This document shows, in pieces, positions 1-8,012 of a stretch of 56,499 bases of DNA. How positions within the stretch are numbered: position 1 is the stretch's first letter; every line of letters begins with the position of its first letter. The translations under genes were made by a program, and so were the position numbers. Source of the stretch: Paracoccaceae bacterium (lineage in GTDB: Bacteria; Pseudomonadota; Alphaproteobacteria; Rhodobacterales; Rhodobacteraceae); assembly GCA_947504705.1 (NCBI GenBank), contig CANNIA010000022.1:1-56499 (forward strand), in the 5' to 3' direction. The notes below the pieces were generated by a model that was given only the letters and a program-made list of their open reading frames with translations, made no database searches and was not told the origin of the DNA.

Positions 1-112
1 AACGCATGGCCGCTCGGGACTTCGACCGTCAGGTTGCCGAGTTCCAGATCCGTGTCGCCGTCCTGAACGGCTTCACCGCGCTCGGCATTCCCGTCACTGA
101 AGTCGTAGGATG
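1..112 (+). pseudogene. 3' end of IS5-family transposase (runs off left edge)
   Basis: The first 112 bases encode the C-terminal end of an IS5-family (IS903-like) DDE transposase, reading RDFDRQVAEFQIRVAVLNG and ending near GIPVTEVVG before TGA. It is nearly the same as the 3' end of the second IS5 copy near position 52000. Only the last ~35 codons are in the window, so whether this copy is intact cannot be judged. It is followed by a matching terminal inverted repeat. Confidence 0.85.
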
Positions 113-150
113 AGTCTGTCCGGGGAAAGGCGAAGTCCGCCTCTCAATCG

Positions 151-167
151 ATTTGTGCAACAGAGCT
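151..167. repeat. right terminal inverted repeat of the left IS5-family copy
   Basis: The bases ATTTGTGCAACAGAGCT are the reverse complement of the left end of the other IS5 element (GGCTCTGTTGCACAAAT at 50961), apart from the outermost base. They mark the right end of the IS copy whose body lies off the left edge. The IS481-like coding scrap begins immediately after. Confidence 0.8.
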
Positions 168-224
168 TATCCGATAGGGTTCTTCCACATCGACATTGCC
201 GAGGTGCAGACCACCGAAGGCCGA
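168..224 (+). pseudogene. IS481-like transposase scrap
   Basis: About 19 codons read GFFHIDIAEVQTTEG in frame, which matches the start of the catalytic core of IS481-family transposases (HIDIAEV contains the first catalytic Asp). The reading then loses the family pattern, where the next block begins. Nothing else of the element is present. It sits exactly between an IS5 end and the tail of an ABC ATPase gene, so it is a nested remnant. The junction is approximate. Confidence 0.6.
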
Positions 225-411
225 GCGTGCGAAGAAAGTGATCCCTTTGGACGGTGATTTGCCTTCCCCTTTCGCGCCGCCCTCGGGCTGCGTCTTCCGC
301 ACCCGCTGCGCGATTGCCGAAGGGGCCTGCGCCGAGCTGGTTCCGGCTCTTCTGGGGTCGGCGGGCCATCAGGTCGCCTGCCATCTGGCGCAGGTGACGG
401 AACGCGCATAA
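225..411 (+). pseudogene. C-terminal tail of oligopeptide ABC transporter ATPase
   Basis: The translated segment VIPLDGDLPSPFAPPSGC, then FRTRC, a Cys, and GHQVACHL, is the characteristic C-terminal 'oligopeptide/dipeptide transporter' extension of OppD/OppF-type ATPases, with its conserved cysteines. The nucleotide-binding domain is missing: upstream is transposase debris. The stop is TAA at 409-411. It probably belonged to a peptide ABC operon cut by the IS insertions. The intact operon downstream has its own fused ATPase, so this remnant is not needed for it. An ATG at 196 opens the frame but lies inside the IS481-like scrap. Confidence 0.75.
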
Positions 412-521
412 GCCCGCCCCTGGACGTTTCAGGTTTAAAATATTTTGACGGGAGCCTTGATTTCCCCGCTTTGGCGGTCCAGCCTAACCCTGCCCAAAGC
501 GAGGGCGAGGGGACCAAGACC

Positions 522-2507
522 ATGCTGCCGAACACCGACCCGGGCGGGTATTTCCTGTATCACTCCATCGGGATGTATCCGGGGAAAGAGGCGGACCTTG
601 CCGCCGCTATGGCCGATTATGCAACCGTCTGGTCAACGCCGAATGACAAGCAATGGGGCTATGTGCTGCGCAAGCGGCAGGACTATCTGGAGGCTTGGGG
701 TCGGCTGGTGAACGCGCCCAAGGGCTCGATCACCCATGTCGACAACGTGACCGACGCCCTGCACAAGATCATGCGCGCGCTGCCGGAGGGGAGCCTGCGC
801 GCCAAATCGGTGCTGGTGGGGGCGGATTGCTTCCCCAGCCTGCATTTCCTGCTGGCAGGACTTGCACCGAAGATGGGCTTTACGCTGGTCACCGTGCCGA
901 TGTCGGAAGGCCGTGCCTGGGTCGAGACCGAGGATTTCATTGCCCATTGGGACAGCAACGTTGCCTTGTCGCTGCTGACCTGGGTAACCTCGACCGCCTC
1001 GGCGCGGATGGATTATCAAGGCTTGGTCGCACATGGCCGGGCGATGGGTAGCCTGATGGTGGCCGACATCACACAGGCGGTGGGGCTGATCCCGTTTGAC
1101 GTGGCTGAGCCGCGCGTTGATTTCATGATCTCGACCAGCCTGAAATGGCTGTGCGGCACACCGGGGGCGGGGGTTCTTTATGCCGACAAGGCGCTGATCC
1201 CGGAACTGCGGCCCGAGGGGCGCGGCTGGTTCAGCCAGAACAACCCGTTTTCGTGGGACTTGGACAAGTTCCAATACGCCCCCGACATCCGCCGGTTCGA
1301 CACAGGGACTCCTGGGTCGGTCGCAGCCGTCGCCAGCCTCCCCGCGATCCGCTGGTTTGCAGCACAGGATCAGACCGCAATCGCCGCGCAGAACCGCAAG
1401 ATGGTGGACCGGATCATCCACCACGCCGATGCGCTGGACCTGCCGCTCCTTGGTCCGCGTGAGGCAGAGCGGCGGGGAGGGGCCGCCATGCTGAAGATGC
1501 CGAACAAGGCCGAGGCGGCAGCGGTTGTCGGGGCTTTGGGCGTCGAAGGCTATTCGGTCGATTTCCGTGGCCATATCCTGCGGCTTTCGCCGGGGATCGT
1601 GACCAATGAAGCTGCGATTGATGCGGTCTTCGACATTGCCCGTGACACGATGCGCCGCCGCCAGTCGCGCTTTGCCGGGAAGGGCGTGCAAGCCTCTGTT
1701 GCCGGCGATCCCGGCCAGACACTTGATGCGCTGAGCGCGGCGCTTTTGTCGGGCAAGGTTCGGGTGGTGGATTGCACCGCCGTTCTGGGGCCAGAGACTC
1801 CGCTTCTACGGCTGCCCAAGGACGTGGCCAAGGACACCCCGCCGGTCGTGATCCACAAGATCAGCGCATATGACAAGGACGGCCCGTTCTGGGCCTGGAA
1901 CTGGCTGGAACTGGGCGAGCATTCCGGCACCCATTTCGACGCGCCGCACCATTGGCTTTCGGGCAAGGATTTCCCCGACGGCTATACCGACACGCTGGAT
2001 GTCCAGCGGCTGATCGCCCCGGTCAACGTGATCGATTGCTCCAGGGAAGCCGCCGCCGATCCCGATTTCCTGCTGACGGCGGAAGCGGTGAAAGCTTGGG
2101 AACGCCAGCACGGGGCGATCAACCCCGGCGAATGGGTGGTGATGCGTTCTGACTGGGATGCCCGCGCGCATGATGTGGAGTTGTTCCTTAGCCCGGATTC
2201 CGATCCGCATGAGGACGGGTTTCATTCGCCCGGCCCTTCGACCGACTGCATCGACTACCTTCTGTCACGCGGGATTGTCGGCTGGGGGACGCAGTGCATC
2301 GGCACCGATGCGGGGATGGCGGGGAAGTTCAGCCCGCCTTACCCGGCACACAATTACCTCCACCGCGACAACTGTTTCGGCATCGCGAGCCTTTGCAACC
2401 TTGATCAGCTTCCCCCCAAGGGTGCGATCCTAGTCGTGCCACCCCTGAAGATCAAACAAGGCACCGGCAGCCCGATGCGGGTGCTGGCTTTGGTGCCCGA
2501 GGGCTGA
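522..2507 (+). CDS. fusion: kynureninase-like PLP enzyme + kynurenine-formamidase-like cyclase
   Basis: A 661-aa two-domain protein. Residues ~1-395 are an aminotransferase class-V fold: VADITQAVG is the cofactor-binding region, and STSLKWLCGTPG (Lys208) is the expected PLP lysine site, resembling the kynureninase NGGPG region. Residues ~420-661 are a 'cyclase' (kynurenine formamidase/isatin hydrolase) domain with the metal motif HSGTHFDAPHHW at 467-478. The ATG at 522 follows GAGGGG at a good distance; an earlier in-frame ATG at 471 lacks one. The two folds catalyse consecutive steps of tryptophan breakdown (deformylation of N-formylkynurenine, then cleavage of kynurenine), normally from separate genes. 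Here the catabolic domain precedes the hydrolase. First gene of a peptide-ABC operon, so the true substrate may be an N-acylated or cyclic amino-acid derivative. Domain calls are firm; the substrate is inferred. Confidence 0.85.
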   Translation: MLPNTDPGGYFLYHSIGMYPGKEADLAAAMADYATVWSTPNDKQWGYVLRKRQDYLEAWGRLVNAPKGSITHVDNVTDALHKIMRALPEGSLRAKSVLVGADCFPSLHFLLAGLAPKMGFTLVTVPMSEGRAWVETEDFIAHWDSNVALSLLTWVTSTASARMDYQGLVAHGRAMGSLMVADITQAVGLIPFDVAEPRVDFMISTSLKWLCGTPGAGVLYADKALIPELRPEGRGWFSQNNPFSWDLDKFQYAPDIRRFDTGTPGSVAAVASLPAIRWFAAQDQTAIAAQNRKMVDRIIHHADALDLPLLGPREAERRGGAAMLKMPNKAEAAAVVGALGVEGYSVDFRGHILRLSPGIVTNEAAIDAVFDIARDTMRRRQSRFAGKGVQASVAGDPGQTLDALSAALLSGKVRVVDCTAVLGPETPLLRLPKDVAKDTPPVVIHKISAYDKDGPFWAWNWLELGEHSGTHFDAPHHWLSGKDFPDGYTDTLDVQRLIAPVNVIDCSREAAADPDFLLTAEAVKAWERQHGAINPGEWVVMRSDWDARAHDVELFLSPDSDPHEDGFHSPGPSTDCIDYLLSRGIVGWGTQCIGTDAGMAGKFSPPYPAHNYLHRDNCFGIASLCNLDQLPPKGAILVVPPLKIKQGTGSPMRVLALVPEG

Positions 2508-2605
2508 GCGGGCAGATTTTGTCGCTGTCGCGCCGGTTGGTGACGGGAATGGGCTGCGCGCGGCGGCCAAGTCTGGCTTGGATGCTGTAAAACCGGAGAG
2601 AGCCC

Positions 2606-4645
2606 ATGACCATCCGCACGGAATTCCCCCACAAGATCACCGAGATTGACGATATGGGTATTCCGATGCCCGATGGCATCCGCCTTTCGGCCCGGGCGTG
2701 GTTGCCCCAGGATGCATCTGCGAATCCGGTTCCGGCAGTGCTGGAATACATCCCCTATCGCAAGCGCGACGGCACCTTGCTGCGCGATGAGATGATGCAC
2801 GCCTATGTCGCGGGTCACGGCTATGCCTGCATCCGGGTCGACATGCGCGGCAATGGCGACAGTCAGGGGCTGATGGAGGACGAATATTCGGAGCAGGAGT
2901 TGCGCGACGCGGAAGCCGTGATCGACTGGCTGTCGCGCCAGCCGTGGTGCAGCGGCAATGTGGGGATGATGGGGAAAAGCTGGGGCGGGTTCAACTGCCT
3001 GCAGACCGCCTTTCGCCAGCCCCCTGCGTTGAAGGCTGTGGTCTCGGTCTGCTCGACCACCGACCGCTTTGCCGATGACATCCATTTCAAGGGCGGCACC
3101 CTTCTGGGCGAAAATTTCGGTTGGGGCGCGGTGATGCTGGCCTATTCCTCGCGCCCCGCCGACCCCTTGCTACGCAACGATTGGAAGGGGGATTGGCTGC
3201 AAAGGCTGGAGGCGATGCCGTGGCTTGCCCCGCGCTGGGCCAGCCATCAGGCGCGGGACGCGTACTGGAAGCACGGCTCTGTGGGTGAGGATTGGGGGCG
3301 CAATACCGTCCCCGCGATGATCTGGGGCGGCTGGGCCGACAACTATATGAACACGGTCGCGGCGCTGGTCGAACATTCGCCGGCGCCGACCAAGGGGGTC
3401 GTGGGGCCTTGGGTCCACCAATACCCCCATACCGCCGTTCCCGGCCCAAAGGTTGGTTTCCTGCAAATGGCGATCCGCTGGTGGGACCGCTGGCTGAAAG
3501 GGACCCCTAACGGGGCCGAGGCTGACCCCGCCTATCGCGCCTATATCCTGCATTCTGAACCGCCGAACGCCAGCCCGAAGCATCGCGTCGGGCATTGGGT
3601 GGCCGAGGCCCAGTGGCCCTCGCCCCGCGTAACGGCGGAGGTCCTGCATCTGGCGTCTGTCCGAGCGGGGGTTTCACACCCCCGCACCCCCGTGGGATAT
3701 TTGGGAACAGAAGAAAGCAAAGAGCGATGGTCGCTTGCACTGTCCACGCCTCAGCACCTTGGGCTGGAGACGGGCGAGTTCTTCCCGATGGGGTTGAATG
3801 CCGAAATGCCGGGGGATCAGGCCTCGGATGACGCAAAGTCGCTGTGCTTTGACGGCGACGTGCTGCGGGAGGATCTGCAACTTCTGGGCGCGGCGGAACT
3901 GCGGTTGACGCTGTCGTCGGACAAGCCGCTTGGTTTTGTCGCAGCGCGGATTTGTGATGTGGCACCGGATGGGTCCTCGGTCAGGATCGCGCATGGGATG
4001 CTGAACCTTTGCCATCGCGACAGCCGCGAAAACCCTATGCCGATGGTGCCGGGGCAGGTGGTCGATGTGGGATTCCGGATCGACCAGATGGGCTATCGGC
4101 TGGCGGCGGGCCATCACCTTCGGTTGGCGCTTTCGAACAGCTACTGGCCTTTTGTCTGGCCTTCACCCGAAGCCGGGACGCTGACCATCACCGGCGGCAA
4201 TCTGACTCTGCCGGTCCATCGGGGCGCGGACGCGCCGGAATGGGAGCCGCCGCTGGCTGAGCATGCCCGGCCTTGGGCGCACAAGGTGCTGCGGCAGGGC
4301 GAGAATCGCCGCTATGTGGAACGCGATCTTCTGACCGACAAGCAGACCCTGGTCGTCGTCACCGACGAGGGCGATACCGAGAACCTATCCCACGGGTTGG
4401 TCAGCGGCGAGAGCCTGACCGAACGCTGGGAAATCCACCCCGACGACCCCCTGTCGGCGCGCGCCCACCATGTCTGGGAGCAGCGTCTTTCGCGCGGACC
4501 TTGGGCGGTGCGCACGAGGGTTGATGCCGAGATGACGGCGACAGCCACGCATCTGCGGATGACGGCACGGCTGGAGGCCTGGGAAGGCGACAAGCGCGTC
4601 TTTGTGCGCGAATGGGACGAGATGGTCGAACGCAGGTTTGTCTGA
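2606..4645 (+). CDS. CocE/NonD-family (X-Pro dipeptidyl-peptidase S15-like) serine hydrolase
   Basis: A 679-aa alpha/beta hydrolase. The nucleophile elbow is GKSWGG (Ser125), preceded by VDMRGNGDS; the likely acid lies in WGGWADNY and the His in GPWVHQYPH. The C-terminal third is the jelly-roll domain (PSPEAGTLTITGG) typical of the family, which cleaves acyl-amide and ester bonds such as cocaine, glutaryl-cephalosporins and X-Pro peptides. No signal peptide, so it is cytoplasmic and would act on imported substrate. Start ATG follows GGAGAG. Oddity: residues ~353-378, between the catalytic and jelly-roll parts, are encoded by an inserted hairpin-bearing sequence (see 3659-3740) that keeps the frame. 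Confidence 0.88.
   Translation: MTIRTEFPHKITEIDDMGIPMPDGIRLSARAWLPQDASANPVPAVLEYIPYRKRDGTLLRDEMMHAYVAGHGYACIRVDMRGNGDSQGLMEDEYSEQELRDAEAVIDWLSRQPWCSGNVGMMGKSWGGFNCLQTAFRQPPALKAVVSVCSTTDRFADDIHFKGGTLLGENFGWGAVMLAYSSRPADPLLRNDWKGDWLQRLEAMPWLAPRWASHQARDAYWKHGSVGEDWGRNTVPAMIWGGWADNYMNTVAALVEHSPAPTKGVVGPWVHQYPHTAVPGPKVGFLQMAIRWWDRWLKGTPNGAEADPAYRAYILHSEPPNASPKHRVGHWVAEAQWPSPRVTAEVLHLASVRAGVSHPRTPVGYLGTEESKERWSLALSTPQHLGLETGEFFPMGLNAEMPGDQASDDAKSLCFDGDVLREDLQLLGAAELRLTLSSDKPLGFVAARICDVAPDGSSVRIAHGMLNLCHRDSRENPMPMVPGQVVDVGFRIDQMGYRLAAGHHLRLALSNSYWPFVWPSPEAGTLTITGGNLTLPVHRGADAPEWEPPLAEHARPWAHKVLRQGENRRYVERDLLTDKQTLVVVTDEGDTENLSHGLVSGESLTERWEIHPDDPLSARAHHVWEQRLSRGPWAVRTRVDAEMTATATHLRMTARLEAWEGDKRVFVREWDEMVERRFV
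3659..3740 (+). repeat. hairpin-bearing insertion inside the CocE-like gene
   Basis: Within the coding frame lies GCGGGGGT-TTCAC-ACCCCCGC (3665-3685, perfect 8-bp stem), followed by ACCCCCGTGGGATATTTGGG and a purine-rich stretch. This resembles the intergenic repeat sequences often seen after genes in Rhodobacteraceae (recalled, not searched). It translates to a linker rich in Pro, Gly and Glu with no family counterpart, and the flanking frame is preserved. The limits are approximate. Confidence 0.5.
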
Positions 4646-4680
4646 GCCTGCCAAAATAACGTTTGCCAGCCCGTTACGTC

Positions 4681-4726
4681 GGGGCTTTATTGATTCCCGA
4701 GTCAACAAAAGCCCCGCTCTGGGGCT
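4681..4726 (+). promoter_or_regulatory. alternative hairpins in the leader of the first binding-protein gene
   Basis: GGGGCTTT (4681-4688) can pair with AAAGCCCC (4708-4715). AGCCCC (4710-4715) can instead pair with GGGGCT (4721-4726) around a GCTCT loop. The two pairings exclude each other and sit just before the SBP start at 4745. They could be a processing or stability element favouring binding-protein expression. Structure is read directly; function is inferred. Confidence 0.35.
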
Positions 4727-4744
4727 GAAACCGGGAGAATCAGG

Positions 4745-6343
4745 ATGAACGACAAGCACAACCAGCTTGACTGGATGATCGCGCAGGCGCGCAAGGGGCG
4801 AATGACCCGCCGCGAATTCGTGGGCCGCACCACCGCGCTTGGCGTTTCGGCCACGCTGGCGGGCGCTTTGTTCTCCAAGGCCGCACTGGCGGATGAGCCG
4901 GTCAAGGGCGGTACGCTGCGCCTTGGCGTTTCGGGCGGTGGCAGCACCGATACGTTGGACCCAGCACTCTCGGCCTCGCCCTCGCCTTATAACATCCTGC
5001 GCACATGGGGCGAATGCCTGGTCGATGTCAGCGAAACCGGCACCGTCGAGATGCGGATCGCCGAGGAGGTGTCCTCGAACGCAGATGCGACCGAGTGGAA
5101 GTTCAAGATCCGTCAGGGCGTCGAATTCCATGGCGGCGGCACGGTCACCGCAGACGACGTGGTTGCCACGCTGAAGCGTCACACGGATGAGAAGGCCCAG
5201 TCGGGTGCGCTTGGCATCGTGCAGGGCATCAGTGAAATGACCGCCGACGGTGACATGGTCACGCTGAAGCTTGCTTCGGCCAACGCTGACTTGCCGTTCC
5301 TGATCGCCGACTATCACCTGATCATCCAGCCCGGTGGCGGCGTCGACAACCCGGCAGCGGGCGTTGGCACCGGCCCTTACAAGGTCACCTCGAACGAGCC
5401 GGGCGTCGTCACTACGTTTGAGAAGAACGCGAACTACTGGGATTCGACGCGTGGTCACGCCGACACCGTCGAGATTCTGGTGATCAACGACGACACCGCC
5501 CGTGTTGCAGCACTGCAGGCCGGTCAGGTTCACATGATCGACCGAGTCGATCCCAAGACCGTCGCCACGCTCTCGGGTGACGCCGGTGTGGTGATCGAGC
5601 GCGCTGCCGGCCCCGGCCACTATGTGTTCATCATGCATTGCGACAAGGCCCCCTTCGACAACAATGACCTGCGGATGGCGCTGAAACTGGCGATCAACCG
5701 GCAGGAACTGGTCGACAAGGTGCTGGGTGGCCTTGGTTCGCGCGGGAACGACTTCCCGATCAACGCCGCCTATCCGCTGTTTGACGACACCATCCCGCAG
5801 CGCGAATACGACGCGGCGGCGGCAGCGGCGGCCTATGCCAAGTCGGGCCACGACGGCTCGCCGATCCTGCTGCAGGTTGCTCCGGGCGCTTTCCCGGGCG
5901 CTGTGGACGCGGCCAACCTGTTCGCCTCGTCGGCCAATGCGGCAGGCATCCCGCTGCAGATCCAGGTCGAGCCGGATGACGGCTATTGGTCGAACGTGTG
6001 GAACGTCGCTCCTTTCTGCGCCTCGTATTGGGGGGGCCGTCCGGTGCAGGACCAGATGTACACGACCGCCTACCTGTCGACCGCCGAGTGGAACGACACC
6101 CGCTTCAAGGATGCCCATTTCGACGAGCTTCTGTTGGCGGCACGGGGCGAGCTGGACGGGGCCAAGCGCAAGGGCATCTATTCCGAGATGGCCAACATCA
6201 TGCGCGACACCGGTGGCCTGATCGCGCCGATGTTCAACGACTGGGTCGAAGGCCGCCGCGCCGAGGTTGGTGGCTGGGTGGCTAACCCACAAGGCACGAT
6301 GATGAACGGATTTGCATTGTCCAAGTGCTGGCTGACCGCCTAA
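4745..6343 (+). CDS. peptide-type ABC transporter substrate-binding protein, copy 1 (Tat-exported)
   Basis: A 532-aa family-5 extracellular solute-binding protein (SBP_bac_5: DppA/OppA class). The N-terminus carries a twin-arginine signal, MTRREFVGRTTALGVSA, then a hydrophobic stretch and AALADE, the likely cleavage region, so the protein is exported folded. The mature protein begins with KGGTLRLGV and has the family's LDPAL, TADDVVATLKRH and GTGPYKV segments. It delivers ligand to the permeases encoded after its twin gene. It is about four-fifths identical to the next gene; differences cluster in the first ~60 mature residues and in scattered contact regions. Start chosen at the ATG after GGGAGA. 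The ligand is unknown; oligopeptides or amidated amino acids are plausible. Confidence 0.92.
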   Translation: MNDKHNQLDWMIAQARKGRMTRREFVGRTTALGVSATLAGALFSKAALADEPVKGGTLRLGVSGGGSTDTLDPALSASPSPYNILRTWGECLVDVSETGTVEMRIAEEVSSNADATEWKFKIRQGVEFHGGGTVTADDVVATLKRHTDEKAQSGALGIVQGISEMTADGDMVTLKLASANADLPFLIADYHLIIQPGGGVDNPAAGVGTGPYKVTSNEPGVVTTFEKNANYWDSTRGHADTVEILVINDDTARVAALQAGQVHMIDRVDPKTVATLSGDAGVVIERAAGPGHYVFIMHCDKAPFDNNDLRMALKLAINRQELVDKVLGGLGSRGNDFPINAAYPLFDDTIPQREYDAAAAAAAYAKSGHDGSPILLQVAPGAFPGAVDAANLFASSANAAGIPLQIQVEPDDGYWSNVWNVAPFCASYWGGRPVQDQMYTTAYLSTAEWNDTRFKDAHFDELLLAARGELDGAKRKGIYSEMANIMRDTGGLIAPMFNDWVEGRRAEVGGWVANPQGTMMNGFALSKCWLTA

Positions 6344-6357
6344 GCTTACGATTCTAT

Positions 6358-6381
6358 GGGGGCGGCGCAACGACCGCCCCC
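6358..6381 (+). promoter_or_regulatory. intercistronic hairpin between the tandem binding-protein genes
   Basis: GGGGGCGG-CGCAACGA-CCGCCCCC is a perfect 8-bp GC stem starting 14 nt after the stop of copy 1. It is followed by CAACAAACAAA rather than a T-run, so a 3'-end protecting (mRNA stabilising) element is more likely than a terminator. Confidence 0.5.
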
Positions 6382-6408
6382 CAACAAACAAACGGTAGGG
6401 AGATATGA

Positions 6409-7998
6409 ATGTCCGAACAACTTGACCTGATGATTGCGCGTGTCCGCAAGGGCCGCATGACCCGTCGCGAATTCGTGGGCCGCACCACGGCCATGGGGCT
6501 TTCGGCTGGCTTGGCTGGTGCCTTGTTCTCGAAGGCGGCACTTGCTGATGAGCCGATCAAGGGCGGCGTGATCCGTGCAGGCGTGGCGGGCGGCGAAAGC
6601 ACCAACTCGCTGGATCCGGCACTTGCCGCGTCCGACGTGCCCTACATGATCAACCGCACCTGGGGTGAAACCCTGGTCGACGTTGACGCCAATGGCGCTG
6701 TCGAGATGCGGGTGGCCGAGGAGGTTTCCTCGAACGCCGATGCGACCGAGTGGAAATTCAAGATCCGCGCGGGCGTAGAATACCACGGCGGCGGCACGGT
6801 CACCGCTGATGACGTGGTTGCCACGCTGAAGCGCCACACTGACGAAAAATCGCAATCGGGTGCCCTTGGCATTGTGCAAGGTATTTCGGAGATGTCGGTC
6901 GAAGGCGACATGGTCACGCTGAAGCTTGCTTCGGCCAACGCCGACCTGCCGTTCCTGATCGCCGACTATCACCTGAACATTCAGCCCGGTGGCGGCGTCG
7001 ATGCCCCGGCTGCGGGCAACGGGACCGGTGCCTACAAGGTCGTGGCAAGCGAGCCGGGCGTGATCACCACGTTTGAGCGCTTTGCCAACTACTGGGACAG
7101 CTCGCGCGGGCACGCCGAAACGGTCGAGGTTCTGACCATCAACGACGACACCGCCCGTTCGGCGGCGATCCAGGCGGGTCAGGTCCATGTGATCAACCGT
7201 GTCGACCCCAAGATCGTCGAGGCGCTGAAGGGCGACGCTGGCGTCGTGATCGAACGCGCCGCAGGCCCCGGCCACTATGTCTTCATCATGCATGTCGACA
7301 AGGCCCCCTTCGACAACAACGACCTGCGGATGGCACTGAAGCTGGCGGTCAACCGTCAGGAAATGGTCGACAAGGTGCTGGGCGGCTATGGTTCGCGCGG
7401 CAACGACTTCCCGATCAACGCGGCCTATCCGATGTTCGATGACAGCATCGAGCAGCGCGAGTATGACGCGGCAGCAGCGGCGGAATACTATGCCAAGTCC
7501 GGCCATGATGGCTCGCCCATCATCCTGAAGGCCGCTCCTGGTGCCTTCCCGGGGGCTGTTGACGCGGCGAACCTGTTTGCCTCGTCGGCCAATGCGGCAG
7601 GCATTCCGCTGCAGATCCAGGTCGAGCCCGATGACGGCTACTGGTCCAACGTCTGGAACGTCGAACCCTTCTGCGCCTCGTATTGGGGTGGGCGTCCGGT
7701 GCAGGACCAGATGTACACCACCGCGTATCTCTCGACCGCCGAATGGAACGACACCAAGTTCAAGAACGCCAAGTTCGACGAGCTTCTGCTCGCCGCGCGG
7801 GGCGAATTGGATGCGGCCAAGCGCAAGGGCCTTTACTCGGAAATGGCCCATATCGTCCGCGACGAGGGTGGTCTGATCCTGCCGATGTTCAACGACTGGG
7901 TTGAAAGCCGCCGTGCCGAAATTGGCGGCTGGATTGCCGATCCGCAGGGCACGCTGATGAACGGCACGGCACTGAACAAGTGCTGGCTCACGGCCTGA
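6409..7998 (+). CDS. peptide-type ABC transporter substrate-binding protein, copy 2 (Tat-exported)
   Basis: A 529-aa paralogue of the preceding gene with the same architecture: Tat signal MTRREFVGRTTAMGLSA, AALADE cleavage region, then a family-5 binding-protein fold. The C-terminal half (for example GSRGNDFPINAAYP, EPDDGYWSNVWNV, WGGRPVQDQMYTTAYLS) is almost unchanged, while the region after KGG differs (RAGVAGGESTNSLDPALAAS against RLGVSGGGSTDTLDPALSAS). This suggests a recent tandem duplication with drift or selection at the ligand site. Start at ATG 6409 follows GTAGGGAGAT. It lies 14 bp before the first permease gene. Confidence 0.92.
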   Translation: MSEQLDLMIARVRKGRMTRREFVGRTTAMGLSAGLAGALFSKAALADEPIKGGVIRAGVAGGESTNSLDPALAASDVPYMINRTWGETLVDVDANGAVEMRVAEEVSSNADATEWKFKIRAGVEYHGGGTVTADDVVATLKRHTDEKSQSGALGIVQGISEMSVEGDMVTLKLASANADLPFLIADYHLNIQPGGGVDAPAAGNGTGAYKVVASEPGVITTFERFANYWDSSRGHAETVEVLTINDDTARSAAIQAGQVHVINRVDPKIVEALKGDAGVVIERAAGPGHYVFIMHVDKAPFDNNDLRMALKLAVNRQEMVDKVLGGYGSRGNDFPINAAYPMFDDSIEQREYDAAAAAEYYAKSGHDGSPIILKAAPGAFPGAVDAANLFASSANAAGIPLQIQVEPDDGYWSNVWNVEPFCASYWGGRPVQDQMYTTAYLSTAEWNDTKFKNAKFDELLLAARGELDAAKRKGLYSEMAHIVRDEGGLILPMFNDWVESRRAEIGGWIADPQGTLMNGTALNKCWLTA

Positions 7999-8012
7999 TC
8001 GGGAAACGCCCA

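Noticed and set aside
633-1691. Long minus-strand open frame (352 codons) opposite the fusion gene
   Set aside because: High-GC codon shadow of the plus-strand gene. No ribosome-binding site and no recognisable domain, and the plus-strand product has clear family motifs.
4385-7851. Two very long minus-strand open frames (718 and 501 codons) opposite the binding-protein genes
   Set aside because: They resemble each other only because the plus-strand genes are duplicates. Composition is Arg/His/Val-rich shadow sequence with no domain.
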